A stretch of DNA of 64,000 nt from Streptomyces vietnamensis (GTDB lineage Bacteria > Actinomycetota > Actinomycetes > Streptomycetales > Streptomycetaceae): contig NZ_CP010407.1 in NCBI RefSeq assembly GCF_000830005.1, forward strand, positions 8,630,001-8,694,000, written 5' to 3'. Below, piece by piece: positions 8,821 through 17,069 of this stretch. The translations under genes were made by a program, and so were the position numbers. The stretch's first letter is position 1. The number at the start of each line of letters is the position of its first letter. The notes under the pieces are model-generated. The model made no database searches and was not told the origin of the DNA. It saw only the letters and a program-made list of their open reading frames with translations.

Positions 8821-9585
8821 ATGACGGGCCAGGTTCTTCCGTACGACGTACACGGCGAAGGCCCCGGGAGGGCCCTCGTGCTGCACAACTGGTTCGGCGA
8901 CCGCACCAGCTTCGCCCCGCTGCGCGCCCACCTGGACGGCGCCGTCGGCACGTACGCCTTCGTCGACTGCCGGGGCTACGGCGAGGCCCTCGACCACGCG
9001 GGCGCCTACACGATGGAGGAGGTCGCGGCCGACGCCCTCGCGGTCGCCGACGACCTCGGCTGGGACTCCTTCTCCGTCATCGGCCACTCGATGGGCGGCA
9101 AGGCGGCTCAGCTGATGCTCCTCGACGCCCCGGAGCGGATCCGTTCGATCATCGGCGTCTCGCCGGTCTCCGCCGCCGGCTTCCCGCTCGACGGGGAGAC
9201 CTGGGAGCTCTTCGCCGGAGCCGCCGACGAACCGGCCAACCGGCGCGCGATCATCGACAACACCACCGGCGGCCGCTACGACGACGCCTGGCTGAGCGCA
9301 CTCGTCGACCGTTCCGTCACCCGGTCCTCCGCGACGGCCTTCCGCGCCTACCTGGACTCCTGGTCCCGCACCGACTTCCACGAGCGGGTCCGCGACAACC
9401 CCGCCCCCGTCCTGCTCGTCGTCGGCGCCCACGACCCCGCGCTCGGCAGCGAGGCGATGGAGGCCACCTGGCTGCGGTGGTACCCCAACGCGCGCCTCGA
9501 AGTCCTCAAGGACGCCGGCCACTACGCCCCCGAGGAGACCCCGCAGGCCCTCGCCGAGGCCATCGAGGCCTTCCTCGGCGCCTGA
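8821..9585 (+). CDS. Alpha/beta fold hydrolase
   Basis: A 254-residue hydrolase with the nucleophile elbow VIGHSMGGK (Ser90), an oxyanion-hole segment LHNWFGD, and a C-terminal DAGHYAPEE that supplies the catalytic His; the acid lies in VVGAHDPALG. No signal peptide is seen, so it is cytoplasmic. The substrate is unknown (esterase, lipase or C-C hydrolase are all possible). It begins at ATG 8821 behind AGGGGGC and ends just before a perfect terminator hairpin, so it is monocistronic. Confidence 0.9.
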   Translation: MTGQVLPYDVHGEGPGRALVLHNWFGDRTSFAPLRAHLDGAVGTYAFVDCRGYGEALDHAGAYTMEEVAADALAVADDLGWDSFSVIGHSMGGKAAQLMLLDAPERIRSIIGVSPVSAAGFPLDGETWELFAGAADEPANRRAIIDNTTGGRYDDAWLSALVDRSVTRSSATAFRAYLDSWSRTDFHERVRDNPAPVLLVVGAHDPALGSEAMEATWLRWYPNARLEVLKDAGHYAPEETPQALAEAIEAFLGA

Positions 9586-9601
9586 GGCCGTCGATCTCAT
9601 C

Positions 9602-9629
9602 CGAAAGTCGTCGGAGACGACGACTTTCG
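9602..9629 (+). terminator. Perfect terminator hairpin
   Basis: An 11-bp perfect stem CGAAAGTCGTC / GACGACTTTCG with a 6-nt GGAGAC loop starts 17 bp after the hydrolase stop. It is a well-formed intrinsic terminator or mRNA-end stabiliser. Confidence 0.85.
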
Positions 9630-9726
9630 AGGACAGCGGCGGGGCCCCTCGGCAGTGGATCATCGTGCTCACGACCTCAGGGGGCGGTCTTCCAGGGACC
9701 GTCCACGACCGGCAGGAGCACAACCG

Positions 9727-10320
9727 ATGGGCCTCGCGCAGTCGCAGCACCGCTTTCTCGTACGCCAGAAGGTGACGCTCCTGGCCAACCGCTATCTGGT
9801 GCACACTGTCGGCCCGGACGGCAAGGAGGGCGAACTCGTCGCCTTCGCCCACCAGAAGAGGATGGCGCTCAAGGAGCACGTCACCTTCTACACCGACGAG
9901 TCCAGGCGTCAGGTCCTCTTCACCTTCAAGGCCCGCCAGGTCATCGACCTCGGTGCGACGTACGACGTGATGGGCGCCTCCGGCACCCGACTGGGCAGCT
10001 TCCGCAAGGACTTCGGCGCGTCCTTGCTGCGGAGCACCTGGCACCTGAGCCGGGAGGGCGAGACGGGCGAGGCCACGGGGCAGGAGCGGAACGAGGTGGT
10101 GGCGCTGCTGCGGCGCGCCTGGGAGTTCCTGCCCCTGGACCTCGTCCCGTTCGTCGTGCCGTACCACTTCGACTTCGCCGAGGGCGGGCGCTCCGTCATG
10201 TCGGTCGACAAGCTGTTCGGGATCCGGGACCGGTACGTGCTCGACATAGCCGACCCCGAGCTCGACCGGCGACTCGCGATAGCCCAGACCGTGGCCCTCG
10301 ACGCCCTGCAGTCCCGCTGA
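9727..10320 (+). CDS. LURP-one-related (tubby-like fold) protein
   Basis: A 197-residue protein of the LURP-one/DUF567 family, related in fold to tubby and phospholipid scramblases. Typical segments are RFLVRQKVTLLANRYLVHTV, then repeated beta-strand patterns with RLGSFRKDFGASLLRSTWHL, and PYHFDFAEG near the C-terminus. In bacteria the role is unproven; a membrane-lipid or stress-related role is inferred from the fold only. It starts at ATG 9727; upstream in-frame codons extend it without conserved sequence. It is followed by an array of about 20-bp repeats. Confidence 0.85.
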   Translation: MGLAQSQHRFLVRQKVTLLANRYLVHTVGPDGKEGELVAFAHQKRMALKEHVTFYTDESRRQVLFTFKARQVIDLGATYDVMGASGTRLGSFRKDFGASLLRSTWHLSREGETGEATGQERNEVVALLRRAWEFLPLDLVPFVVPYHFDFAEGGRSVMSVDKLFGIRDRYVLDIADPELDRRLAIAQTVALDALQSR

Positions 10321-10329
10321 CCGGGCCGC

Positions 10330-10425
10330 CCCTTCCACCGGGGGCCCGCCCTCTTCACCGGAGACCGCCCCGCCCACCGGGGGCCCGCTCCGCCCACCGG
10401 GCCTGCCCCCGTCGACCGGCTCGGC
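10330..10425 (+). repeat. Degenerate ~20-bp repeat array
   Basis: The core CACCGG or GACCGG recurs at 10336, 10356, 10375, 10395 and 10414, a spacing of 19-20 bp, with flanking CCCGCC/GGGCCC sequence. The array lies between the LURP-one gene and the phosphoribosyltransferase-hydrolase gene and may act in termination or as protein-binding sites. Confidence 0.6.
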
Positions 10426-10510
10426 CCGTCTACCCTGGAGAGACGGGCGGGGGACGGGACACACCGTTCCTCCCCGCGCCCGAGCCGCGTGGACGGAAGG
10501 GCGGCGGACC

Positions 10511-11815
10511 ATGTTCTTCAGCGATCGCAGTGACGCGGGGCGGCAGCTCGCCGCCCGGCTCGACCACCTCAAGGGCCATGACGTCGTGATCCTCGGGCTT
10601 CCACGGGGTGGCGTGCCGGTCGCCGCGGAGGTCGCGGACGCCCTCGACGCACCGCTCGACATCTGCCTCGTACGGAAGCTGGGGGTGCCCCACCAGCCGG
10701 AGCTCGCGATGGGGGCGCTCGGAGAGGGCGGCGTGCGGGTGCTCAACGAGCGGGTGATCAGCGAGACCCGCGTGAGCGAGCGTGACCTCGCCGCCGTGGA
10801 GGAGCGTGAGCACGCCGAGCTGGAGCAGCGGGCCCTCCGCTACCGGGGCAGCCGGCCTTCCGTGCCCCTCGAGGGGCGGACGGTCGTCGTGGTCGACGAC
10901 GGGCTGGCCACGGGGGCCACGGCACTGGCGGCCTGCCGGGTGGTACGGGCCCGGGGCGCCGCCCGGATCATCCTCGCGGTCCCGGTGGCACCACGGGGCT
11001 GGACGGCCCGCCTCGGCGGCGAGGCCGACGAGACCGTCAGCGTGCACGCGCCGGAGCTGTTCTTCGCGATCGGGCAGTTCTACCGGGACTTCTCGCAGAC
11101 CCCGGACGCCGAGGTCATCGCCTGTCTGGACCGGAACAGGGCCCAGCGTGCCCCCGTCGTGCAGGACACGGACGTACGGATCCCGGTCACCGACGTCACC
11201 CTCAGTGGGCGACTCGCGGTGCCCGAGGACGCGGGAGGCATCGTCCTCTTCGCCCACGGCAGCGGCAGCAGCCGGCACAGCCCCCGGAACCGGGCGGTCG
11301 CCGCGGTGCTCAACCGGGCGGGCCTGGGGACGCTGCTCTTCGACCTGCTGACCGAGGCGGAGGCGACGGACCGGGCCCATGTCTTCGACACCCCGCTGCT
11401 CGCCGGGCGGCTCGCCGGGGCCACGGAGTGGCTGGCAGGGCGGCCCGAGAGCGCCGGCCTCCCGCTCGGGTACTTCGGCGCGAGCACGGGCGCGGCCGCC
11501 GCGCTGTGGGCGGCGGGCGATCCCGAGTCCCCGGTGAGCGCCGTCGTCTCGCGCGGCGGCCGGCCGGACCTCGCGGCCGAGCGCCTGGCCCAGGTGCGCG
11601 CCCCGACGCTCCTGGTGGTGGGCGGCGCGGACGCGCTGGTCCTGGACCTCAACCGGCGGGCCCTGGCCATGCTGCGCTGTGAGAACCGGCTTTCCGTCGT
11701 GGGCGGCGCCGGCCACCTCTTCGAGGAGCCGGGCGCCCTGGAGGAGGTGGCGGACCTCGCCACCTCCTGGTTCGCCGAGCACTTCCGGCGTCAGGGCGTC
11801 AGTACGCCGAGTTGA
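10511..11815 (+). CDS. Phosphoribosyltransferase-dienelactone hydrolase fusion
   Basis: A 434-residue two-domain protein. The first ~210 residues are a type I phosphoribosyltransferase-like domain with LGLPRGGVPVAAEVA and the PRPP loop VVVVDDGLATGATA. The rest is an alpha/beta hydrolase with HGSGSSRHSPRN, the nucleophile elbow YFGASTGAAAA and a final GGAGHLFEEPG providing the His. The fusion recurs in actinobacteria and proteobacteria, but the combined reaction is not established. The start ATG follows a GGAAGGGCGGCGGA purine stretch. Its last 17 bp overlap the 3' end of the convergent LysM gene. Confidence 0.92.
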   Translation: MFFSDRSDAGRQLAARLDHLKGHDVVILGLPRGGVPVAAEVADALDAPLDICLVRKLGVPHQPELAMGALGEGGVRVLNERVISETRVSERDLAAVEEREHAELEQRALRYRGSRPSVPLEGRTVVVVDDGLATGATALAACRVVRARGAARIILAVPVAPRGWTARLGGEADETVSVHAPELFFAIGQFYRDFSQTPDAEVIACLDRNRAQRAPVVQDTDVRIPVTDVTLSGRLAVPEDAGGIVLFAHGSGSSRHSPRNRAVAAVLNRAGLGTLLFDLLTEAEATDRAHVFDTPLLAGRLAGATEWLAGRPESAGLPLGYFGASTGAAAALWAAGDPESPVSAVVSRGGRPDLAAERLAQVRAPTLLVVGGADALVLDLNRRALAMLRCENRLSVVGGAGHLFEEPGALEEVADLATSWFAEHFRRQGVSTPS

Positions 11816-12689
11816 CGTTGTCGATGGAGCCGTAGCGGTCGGCCGCGTAGTTGCAGGCGGCGGTGATGTTGGCGACCGGGTCGAACAGGTCCATGGACGT
11901 GCCGGGCACGTGGTAGGCGAGGAAGGTCGGCTCGATGACCTGGAGCAGGCCCTTCGAGGGGGTGCCGGCGGCGGCGTTGGAGTCCCAGAGGTTGATGGCC
12001 TGGGGGTTGCCGGAGGACTCGCGCATGACGTTGCGGTAGATGCCGTCGTAGGACCCGGGGATGCCCCGCTGGCCCATGATGGCCAGCGACTCGCGGATCC
12101 AGCCGTCGAGGTTGTCGGCGTAGTTCGTGGCGGCGGCCGGGGCCGCCTTGACGGCGGCGGGGACGGCGGCGACGGCCGGAGCGGCCGCGGCGGCGGAGGC
12201 GCCCGTGCCGGTGGCGACGGCGGGGGTGGCCGACCGGCGCTCGGAGCGGCTCGCCCGCTCGGCCGTGGCGGATTTCTCCGTCTTCGCCTGCGTGGGGACG
12301 GCCTTCGCGGAATCCCGACGAATCGTCAGTTCGAGACCGGGGCGAATGAGTGACGGGTTGTCACCCACGACGCTCTTGTTGGCACGGTAAAGGCTCTTCC
12401 AGCCGCCCTGAATTCCCTTCTTGTGGGCGATCAGGGAAAGCGAGTCACCGCTGACGACGGTGTACGTGTGGGCGGCGGCCGGGGCGGCGGGTGCCTTGGC
12501 CGCGACCGGCGCGGCGGGAGCGGCGAGGGACTGGGCCGCGATCTCCGGGGCGCCGGACACGGGCGCGGCGCCGGCGACGGCCGGGGCGATCAGCGGCAGG
12601 GCCAGTGCGGCGCCACCCGTGCCGACCAGGGCGAGGCCGCGGGAGACGTGGCCGCGGCGGGGACGGCGGTGCTTACCGTGAGCAGGCAT
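11799..12689 (-). CDS. Secreted LysM / transglycosylase-like protein under c-di-AMP riboswitch
   Basis: A 296-residue exported protein. An Arg-rich N-terminus and hydrophobic stretch (RGLALVGTGGAALALPLIAP) form the signal peptide. A LysM domain (HTYTVVSGDSLSLIAHKK, about residues 73-122) binds peptidoglycan; an Ala/Pro-rich linker of about 70 residues follows, then a lysozyme-like SLT domain (about 195-296) with the catalytic Glu in RNVMRESSGNPQAINLWD and GLLQVIEPTF. It probably cleaves peptidoglycan during growth or spore germination. The start codon is 10 bp from the end of a ydaO-type riboswitch. Confidence 0.95.
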   Translation of the reverse strand: MPAHGKHRRPRRGHVSRGLALVGTGGAALALPLIAPAVAGAAPVSGAPEIAAQSLAAPAAPVAAKAPAAPAAAHTYTVVSGDSLSLIAHKKGIQGGWKSLYRANKSVVGDNPSLIRPGLELTIRRDSAKAVPTQAKTEKSATAERASRSERRSATPAVATGTGASAAAAAPAVAAVPAAVKAAPAAATNYADNLDGWIRESLAIMGQRGIPGSYDGIYRNVMRESSGNPQAINLWDSNAAAGTPSKGLLQVIEPTFLAYHVPGTSMDLFDPVANITAACNYAADRYGSIDNVNSAY

Positions 12690-12699
12690 GACGGTTTCC

Positions 12700-12872
12700 T
12701 CTCCGGCGCCTGCGGGGTGAGCTGTCGGGTTCGGACGGGAGATGTCCGGCCGCGCGCACGCGGCTGCACCCCGAGCCGTTCCGGATTCCGGACCGGCGTA
12801 TTCGTGGGTCCCCCGCTCCTGCCGTCGGGTGAAAAGGGAGGTTTACCGAGCGGCGGCAGGATTGGGCGTTCC
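12700..12872 (-). ncRNA. Cyclic di-AMP (ydaO-yuaA) riboswitch
   Basis: Read on the minus strand, the leader contains conserved blocks of the actinobacterial ydaO aptamer: CCCAATCCTGCC, CGGTAAACC, GGCAGGAGCGGGGGACCCA, GGGGTGCA and the diagnostic GAACCCGACAGCTCACCCCG followed by GCAGGCG. The order and spacing match leaders of Streptomyces cell-wall hydrolase genes, where c-di-AMP binding shuts expression off. It ends directly before the LysM gene. The boundaries are approximate. Confidence 0.92.
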
Positions 12873-13233
12873 GCTCGAATGGAGGTGACCGTAGGCCAGT
12901 AATGCGATGGATAACAAGATGGGTGGATCCCGGATATGGGGGAATGGATCACGGAATTCGGGTAATTCAAGATCGATGTCATCCCGGAAGTGTTGAAATC
13001 CCTTGCCCGGTATGGGGTGAGGGGAGGGGGTGCCGAGTGGCGGGGTGAGGTGAGTGAGTCGCGTCACCCGGAGTGGAATGTCCGAATATGAGGGGTAATT
13101 CCGAGCTGGGTAAATAGGGCGGAAATACCTGTGATGAGGTGTTCGGGTGAGGCTGCGCTCCCCGGTGGGGTCAAAAGTCGCAAAACCGACATTCATCCTG
13201 AAAGATGGAGGGAGTCGACCCAGGAGTCACTCC
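12873..13233. other. Intergenic region upstream of the riboswitch and DUF6197 gene
   Basis: About 360 bp without a credible ORF, noticeably less GC-rich than its surroundings (runs such as GGATAACAAGATG and GGTAATTCAAGATC). It should hold the promoter of the riboswitch transcript on the minus strand and that of the DUF6197 gene on the plus strand. I could not single out convincing -35/-10 pairs. Confidence 0.6.
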
Positions 13234-13836
13234 ATGCCGCCCTCCCCCTCCCTGCTCAGCCCCGACACCCTCGACCGCGAGGCGGCCGCCCTCTTCGAGA
13301 GCGCCACCTGGCAGCGGATCGTCACGGACTGGACCGCACCCGAGGAGCCGCCACCGGCGGAGGAAGGCTGGCGGGAGCTGCTCAGCGTCCCGGTCGACCG
13401 GCTCGTGGCCGACGCCCTCGCCGCCCTGCCGCCGGAGCTCCCCGCCGAGCGCCGGCTCCCCGGCCGGCTCGGAGCCGTACTGCCGGACCGGCTGCATGCC
13501 TGGCGCCGCATCGGGCAGGCCGAGCTGCGTCCCTCGGTCCACCTCGGCTACGCGCGCCTGGTGCTGACGGAGTGGGGCTGGCAGAACGCCCCGTACAAGC
13601 TGCGTGACGCACGCGGGGCCCGCTGCGTCTGCGGCGCCCTCCTCGCCGCCCACCGGCTCGGCTACGGGGGTGCGGACACCATGAACGAGGCGGCCGCCTG
13701 GATCATGACCGAGCTCCGGTCGCGCGGGTGGCAGGGGCTGATCGGGCCGTGGAACCGGGCGCCCGGCCGTACGGCCGCCGACGCGGTGGCCCTCCTCGAT
13801 GCCACGGTCCGCCGCGCCGCGCACGCCGGCCGCTGA
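13234..13836 (+). CDS. DUF6197 family protein
   Basis: A 200-residue protein whose C-terminal half matches DUF6197: GARCVCGALLAAHRLG, TMNEAAAWIMTELRSRGW and GLIGPWNRAPGRTAADAVALL. The function is unknown. The N-terminal half has no recognisable domain and is rich in Pro, Glu and Leu. The ATG at 13234 has AGGAG at 7 nt and is preferred to codons 87 bp upstream. It ends at a 16-bp perfect terminator shared with the phospholipase gene. Confidence 0.78.
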   Translation: MPPSPSLLSPDTLDREAAALFESATWQRIVTDWTAPEEPPPAEEGWRELLSVPVDRLVADALAALPPELPAERRLPGRLGAVLPDRLHAWRRIGQAELRPSVHLGYARLVLTEWGWQNAPYKLRDARGARCVCGALLAAHRLGYGGADTMNEAAAWIMTELRSRGWQGLIGPWNRAPGRTAADAVALLDATVRRAAHAGR

Positions 13837-13843
13837 CACCGCG

Positions 13844-13885
13844 CGCGTGCCGGGCGGCGACCGGAAGGCCGCCGCCCGGCACGCG
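13844..13885. terminator. Bidirectional terminator hairpin
   Basis: A perfect 16-bp stem (CGCGTGCCGGGCGGCG / CGCCGCCCGGCACGCG) with a 10-nt loop sits between the convergent DUF6197 and phospholipase C genes. Confidence 0.9.
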
Positions 13886-13894
13886 GGGGAGTGG

Positions 13895-15919
13895 TCAGCC
13901 GCTGACGCTCGGGGCTCCGGTCTCGATGTGGCCGGTGTACCGGCGCGACCAGGTCCCGTCGATGTCGGCCAGGATCGTGAAGTCGTACCAGCCGTCGTTG
14001 TAGGCCACCGCGTTGAAGAAGTCCTCGCGGCTGGAGTTCGCCGGCACCGTGTACGTCCACGGACCGTCCGAGCGGTAGGCGTTCGAGCGGATCGTGAAGG
14101 TGACCGGACCGGCCGAGGCGTTGGTCATCTTGAACCAGACGGCCGTCTTGCCCGTCCCCGCGTCGGGCGCGAACCGGGCCGCCACCTCGACGGCCTTGCC
14201 CGCCTTGGAGGCGTCCCCGATGAACCGGCGCAGGAAGCGGTTGGGGCCCATCATCGAGATGTCGTACTTCCCGGACCCCGAGCCGAGGCCGATGTTGAAG
14301 TAGTCCGTGGCCGTGGTGCCGGGGTCGACGGTGTACTGCCAGGCGGCCGTGTCCCGGTACTGGTGCGGGTGGATCGAGAAGTGCGCCGACCGCTTGGCCT
14401 CCGCGCCCTGGTTGGTCATCGAGAACCAGGCCAGGATCTTGCCCGCGGCGCCGAACTCGAAGCGGTCGAGGTTGCCGTTGACCTGGTAGGGCAGGGCGCG
14501 CGCCGGGCGGGTGCCGGGCTCCTGGGCGGGCAGCGCGTTGTTCTGGGGGGCCGGGTTCGGCAGCGGGCCGCAGGTGGCCTGTCCGATGACCTTCGCCGTG
14601 GAGGGGAGGCCGGCGGGCACTCCGTACACCGGGTTGGCGAAGTCGAAGACCCCGGTCAGATCGCCCGTCACCTTCCGCCGCCAGGCGCTGATGTTGGGGC
14701 AGGTCGCCGGGGTGCCGAGGGCCGCCGTCCAGGTCTCCATGAAGCGCAGCACCGAGGTGTGGTCGAAGACCTCGGAGCTCACCCAGCCACCCCGGGTCCA
14801 CGGGGACATGACAATCATCGGAACGCGGAAGCCCAGGCCGATCGGCACGCCGTCGAGGTACTCGCCCGCGGTGCCCGGAGGGGCGACCGGCGGCGGCACG
14901 TGGTCGAAGAAGCCGTCGTTCTCGTCGTAGTTGAGGAACAGCACCGTGGAGTCGAACACATCGGCGTTCGCGGCCAGCGCGCGGTAGACGAGGTCGACGA
15001 AGTGGGCGCCGTCCCCCGGAGGGGCGTACGGGTGCTCGGAGAAGGCCTCGTTCGCGACCACCCACGACACCTGCGGCAGGGTGCCCGCGACGACGTCGGC
15101 GCGGATCGCCGCGGCGATGTCGTCCGGCGTCGAGCCGGTCACCTTCGGGACCGAACCCATGCCCCGGTCGTACAGCGGGTCCCCGGGCTTCGCGTCGGTG
15201 AACTTCTTGAAGTACGCGAGGCCGTTGTCGCCGTAGTTGTCCTGGGCGTTCTGGTAGACCTTCCAGCTCACCCCGGCGCGCTGGAGCGCCTCGGCGTACG
15301 ACTCCCAGGTGAGGCCCGACTCGTCGCCCCCGTCCTTGCTGGAGCCGTCGATCTTCCCGCTCCACAGGAACGTGCGGTTGGGGCCCGTGGCGCTCAGCGT
15401 CGAGCAGAAGTACGCGTCGCAGATCGTGTAGTTGTCGGCGAGCGCGTAGTGGAAGGGGATGTCCCCGCGGTCGAGGTGGCCGAGCGTCCGGGTGTTGCCC
15501 ACGCCCGTGACCCAGTTGTCGAGGCGTCCCTTGTTCCAGGCGGCGTGCTGCGAGGTCCAGCTGTGCGGCAGGTCGCCGTTGCACTGCGCGAGGGTCTCGC
15601 CGTCGACGCCGCCGGCGGGCGGGGTGTCGCTGAGCTTCCAGGGGTACTGGCGGCCGCCCCAGTTGGGCTGGTTGAACATGCCCCAGCCGCCGGGCAGATT
15701 GCCCGCGGCGCGGTCGCCGAAGCCCCGCACGCCCTTCAGGGTCCCGAAGTAGTGGTCGAAGCTGCGGTTCTCCTGCATGAGGATCACCACGTGCTTCACG
15801 TCCGTGATGGTGCCGGTCGCGGTGCTCGTGGCGGCGGACGCCTGGACCGGAGGCAGCGCGGCCCCCGCCACGAGCCCCGCGCCGATCCCGACGAATCCCC
15901 TGCGGCTGATGGGAAGCAT
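13895..15919 (-). CDS. Phosphocholine-specific phospholipase C, Tat-exported
   Basis: A 674-residue secreted phospholipase C that releases phosphocholine from phospholipids. The N-terminus MLPISRRGFVGIGAGLVAGA carries a twin-arginine motif, so it is exported folded through Tat. The phosphoesterase domain (about residues 40-440) has QENRSFDHYFGTLKGVRGF and FLNYDENDGFFDHVPPP with metal ligands. Two C-terminal DUF756 beta domains follow (about 480-570 and 580-670). Length and architecture match full-length enzymes. A GGAGAGG ribosome site precedes the ATG. It is monocistronic and may serve phosphate acquisition; no PHO box was identified. Confidence 0.95.
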   Translation of the reverse strand: MLPISRRGFVGIGAGLVAGAALPPVQASAATSTATGTITDVKHVVILMQENRSFDHYFGTLKGVRGFGDRAAGNLPGGWGMFNQPNWGGRQYPWKLSDTPPAGGVDGETLAQCNGDLPHSWTSQHAAWNKGRLDNWVTGVGNTRTLGHLDRGDIPFHYALADNYTICDAYFCSTLSATGPNRTFLWSGKIDGSSKDGGDESGLTWESYAEALQRAGVSWKVYQNAQDNYGDNGLAYFKKFTDAKPGDPLYDRGMGSVPKVTGSTPDDIAAAIRADVVAGTLPQVSWVVANEAFSEHPYAPPGDGAHFVDLVYRALAANADVFDSTVLFLNYDENDGFFDHVPPPVAPPGTAGEYLDGVPIGLGFRVPMIVMSPWTRGGWVSSEVFDHTSVLRFMETWTAALGTPATCPNISAWRRKVTGDLTGVFDFANPVYGVPAGLPSTAKVIGQATCGPLPNPAPQNNALPAQEPGTRPARALPYQVNGNLDRFEFGAAGKILAWFSMTNQGAEAKRSAHFSIHPHQYRDTAAWQYTVDPGTTATDYFNIGLGSGSGKYDISMMGPNRFLRRFIGDASKAGKAVEVAARFAPDAGTGKTAVWFKMTNASAGPVTFTIRSNAYRSDGPWTYTVPANSSREDFFNAVAYNDGWYDFTILADIDGTWSRRYTGHIETGAPSVSG

Positions 15920-16085
15920 GCCCCGCCTCTCCTGTCACGGTGTGCCCCAGCGGCACGTCGGAGACATGATGGGGGAGAGGGGCTTAAAGGTATACAGCCG
16001 TGCGGTAATTACTGCGTGAACGCGCAGAGTCCATGGAGCAAGAGGCTCTCAATTGGTCCACCTTCAGACCAATGTGCCACACGGC

Positions 16086-16892
16086 TCAGACGGCGAGGAC
16101 CTTCACTCCGGCCTCGCCGAGCTGCGCGACCGTCTCCGGGGCGATGCCGGTGTCCGTCACGAGCAGGTCGATCCGGTCCAGACCGCAGATCCGCGCGAAC
16201 GCCCTGCGGCCCATCTTCGAGGAGTCGGTCACCACGACGACCCGGCTCGCCCGCTCCGCGAAGAGCCGGCTGATGCTCGCCTCGTCCTCCTGATGCGCCA
16301 TCACGCCGAGCTCGGGGTCGACCCCGTCGACGCCGAGCACCACCACGTCGAGCACGACCTCCTTGAGCACCCCGACCGTCAGCGGGCCCACCAGTTCGTA
16401 CGTCTGGGGCCGGGCGACGCCGCCCGTGGTGACGATCTTGATCTGCGGGCGCACCGCCAGCTCGCCCGCGATGTTGAGCGCGTTGGTGACCACCGTCAGT
16501 GCGGGCCCGGCCGGCACCGCGGCCCCCGGAGTCTCGGCGCGGCCGCTCGCGAACCGCAGCGCGAGCGCCCGCGCGACCTCCGTCGTCGTCGTGCCCCCGT
16601 TGAGTCCGACGACCTCGCCGGGCGCGACCAGATCCGCCACCGCCTCCGCGATCCGCCGCTTCTCCGGCGCGTGCCGCGTCGACTTGTAGCGCAGCGGGAG
16701 CTCGTACGAGACGCCGTGCGCGACCGCCCCGCCCCGCGTCCGTACGAGGAGCTGCTGCTCGGCGAGCTCGTCGAGGTCCCGGCGGATCGTGGCGGCGGAG
16801 ACGTCGAGCGCGGCCGCCGCCTCCTCCACCTCCAGCTTCCCCGAGGCCGCGAGGAGCTCCAGAAGTGTGTTCCACCGCTCGTGCTTGGACAT
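16086..16892 (-). CDS. DeoR family transcriptional regulator
   Basis: A 268-residue repressor. The N-terminal winged helix (about 1-55) has KLEVEEAAAALDVSAATIRR and the wing VRTRGGAV; the C-terminal DeoRC domain (about 75-250) has the sugar-phosphate binding features VGLNGGTTTTEVARAL and VLGVDGVDPELG, and VVVTDSSKMGRRAFARI. It is divergent from a SIS-domain isomerase and class II aldolase and should regulate them in response to a sugar phosphate, probably of the galactosamine/tagatose type. The GGGAGGGATCC stretch precedes the ATG. A palindromic operator lies between the divergent genes. Confidence 0.93.
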   Translation of the reverse strand: MSKHERWNTLLELLAASGKLEVEEAAAALDVSAATIRRDLDELAEQQLLVRTRGGAVAHGVSYELPLRYKSTRHAPEKRRIAEAVADLVAPGEVVGLNGGTTTTEVARALALRFASGRAETPGAAVPAGPALTVVTNALNIAGELAVRPQIKIVTTGGVARPQTYELVGPLTVGVLKEVVLDVVVLGVDGVDPELGVMAHQEDEASISRLFAERASRVVVVTDSSKMGRRAFARICGLDRIDLLVTDTGIAPETVAQLGEAGVKVLAV

Positions 16893-17000
16893 GGATCCCT
16901 CCCTACCGCCGGGGCCGTGCCCGCATGACCACCCCGCTCGTGCGCTCGTCCGATTCTAGCCGTCGACGGGCGCGGGATCTGGAAAGAGGATGCATGTTTC

Positions 17001-17026
17001 TGCTTGAATGAGCGTGACTTCAAGCA
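17001..17026. promoter_or_regulatory. Operator palindrome for the DeoR regulator
   Basis: TGCTTGAA-N10-TTCAAGCA, two perfect 8-bp arms, 43 bp upstream of the SIS-domain start and in the intergenic region shared with the DeoR gene. The spacing of 18 bp between half-site starts fits a dimeric repressor on one DNA face. That DeoR binds here is an inference from position. Confidence 0.75.
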
Positions 17027-17069
17027 TTTTCCATCATCAATCGCGCACTCTTCTTGCAAGGAGATCGGC

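Noticed and set aside
6055..10746. Continuous 1563-codon frame on the minus strand
   Set aside because: Only the part up to 8622 has domain content; the rest is antisense to the alpha/beta hydrolase, LURP-one and phosphoribosyltransferase genes and is open because of GC-biased third codons.
13799..16273. 824-codon plus-strand frame antisense to phospholipase C
   Set aside because: No recognisable motif, arginine/valine-rich, and covers the clear Tat-exported phospholipase and its terminator.
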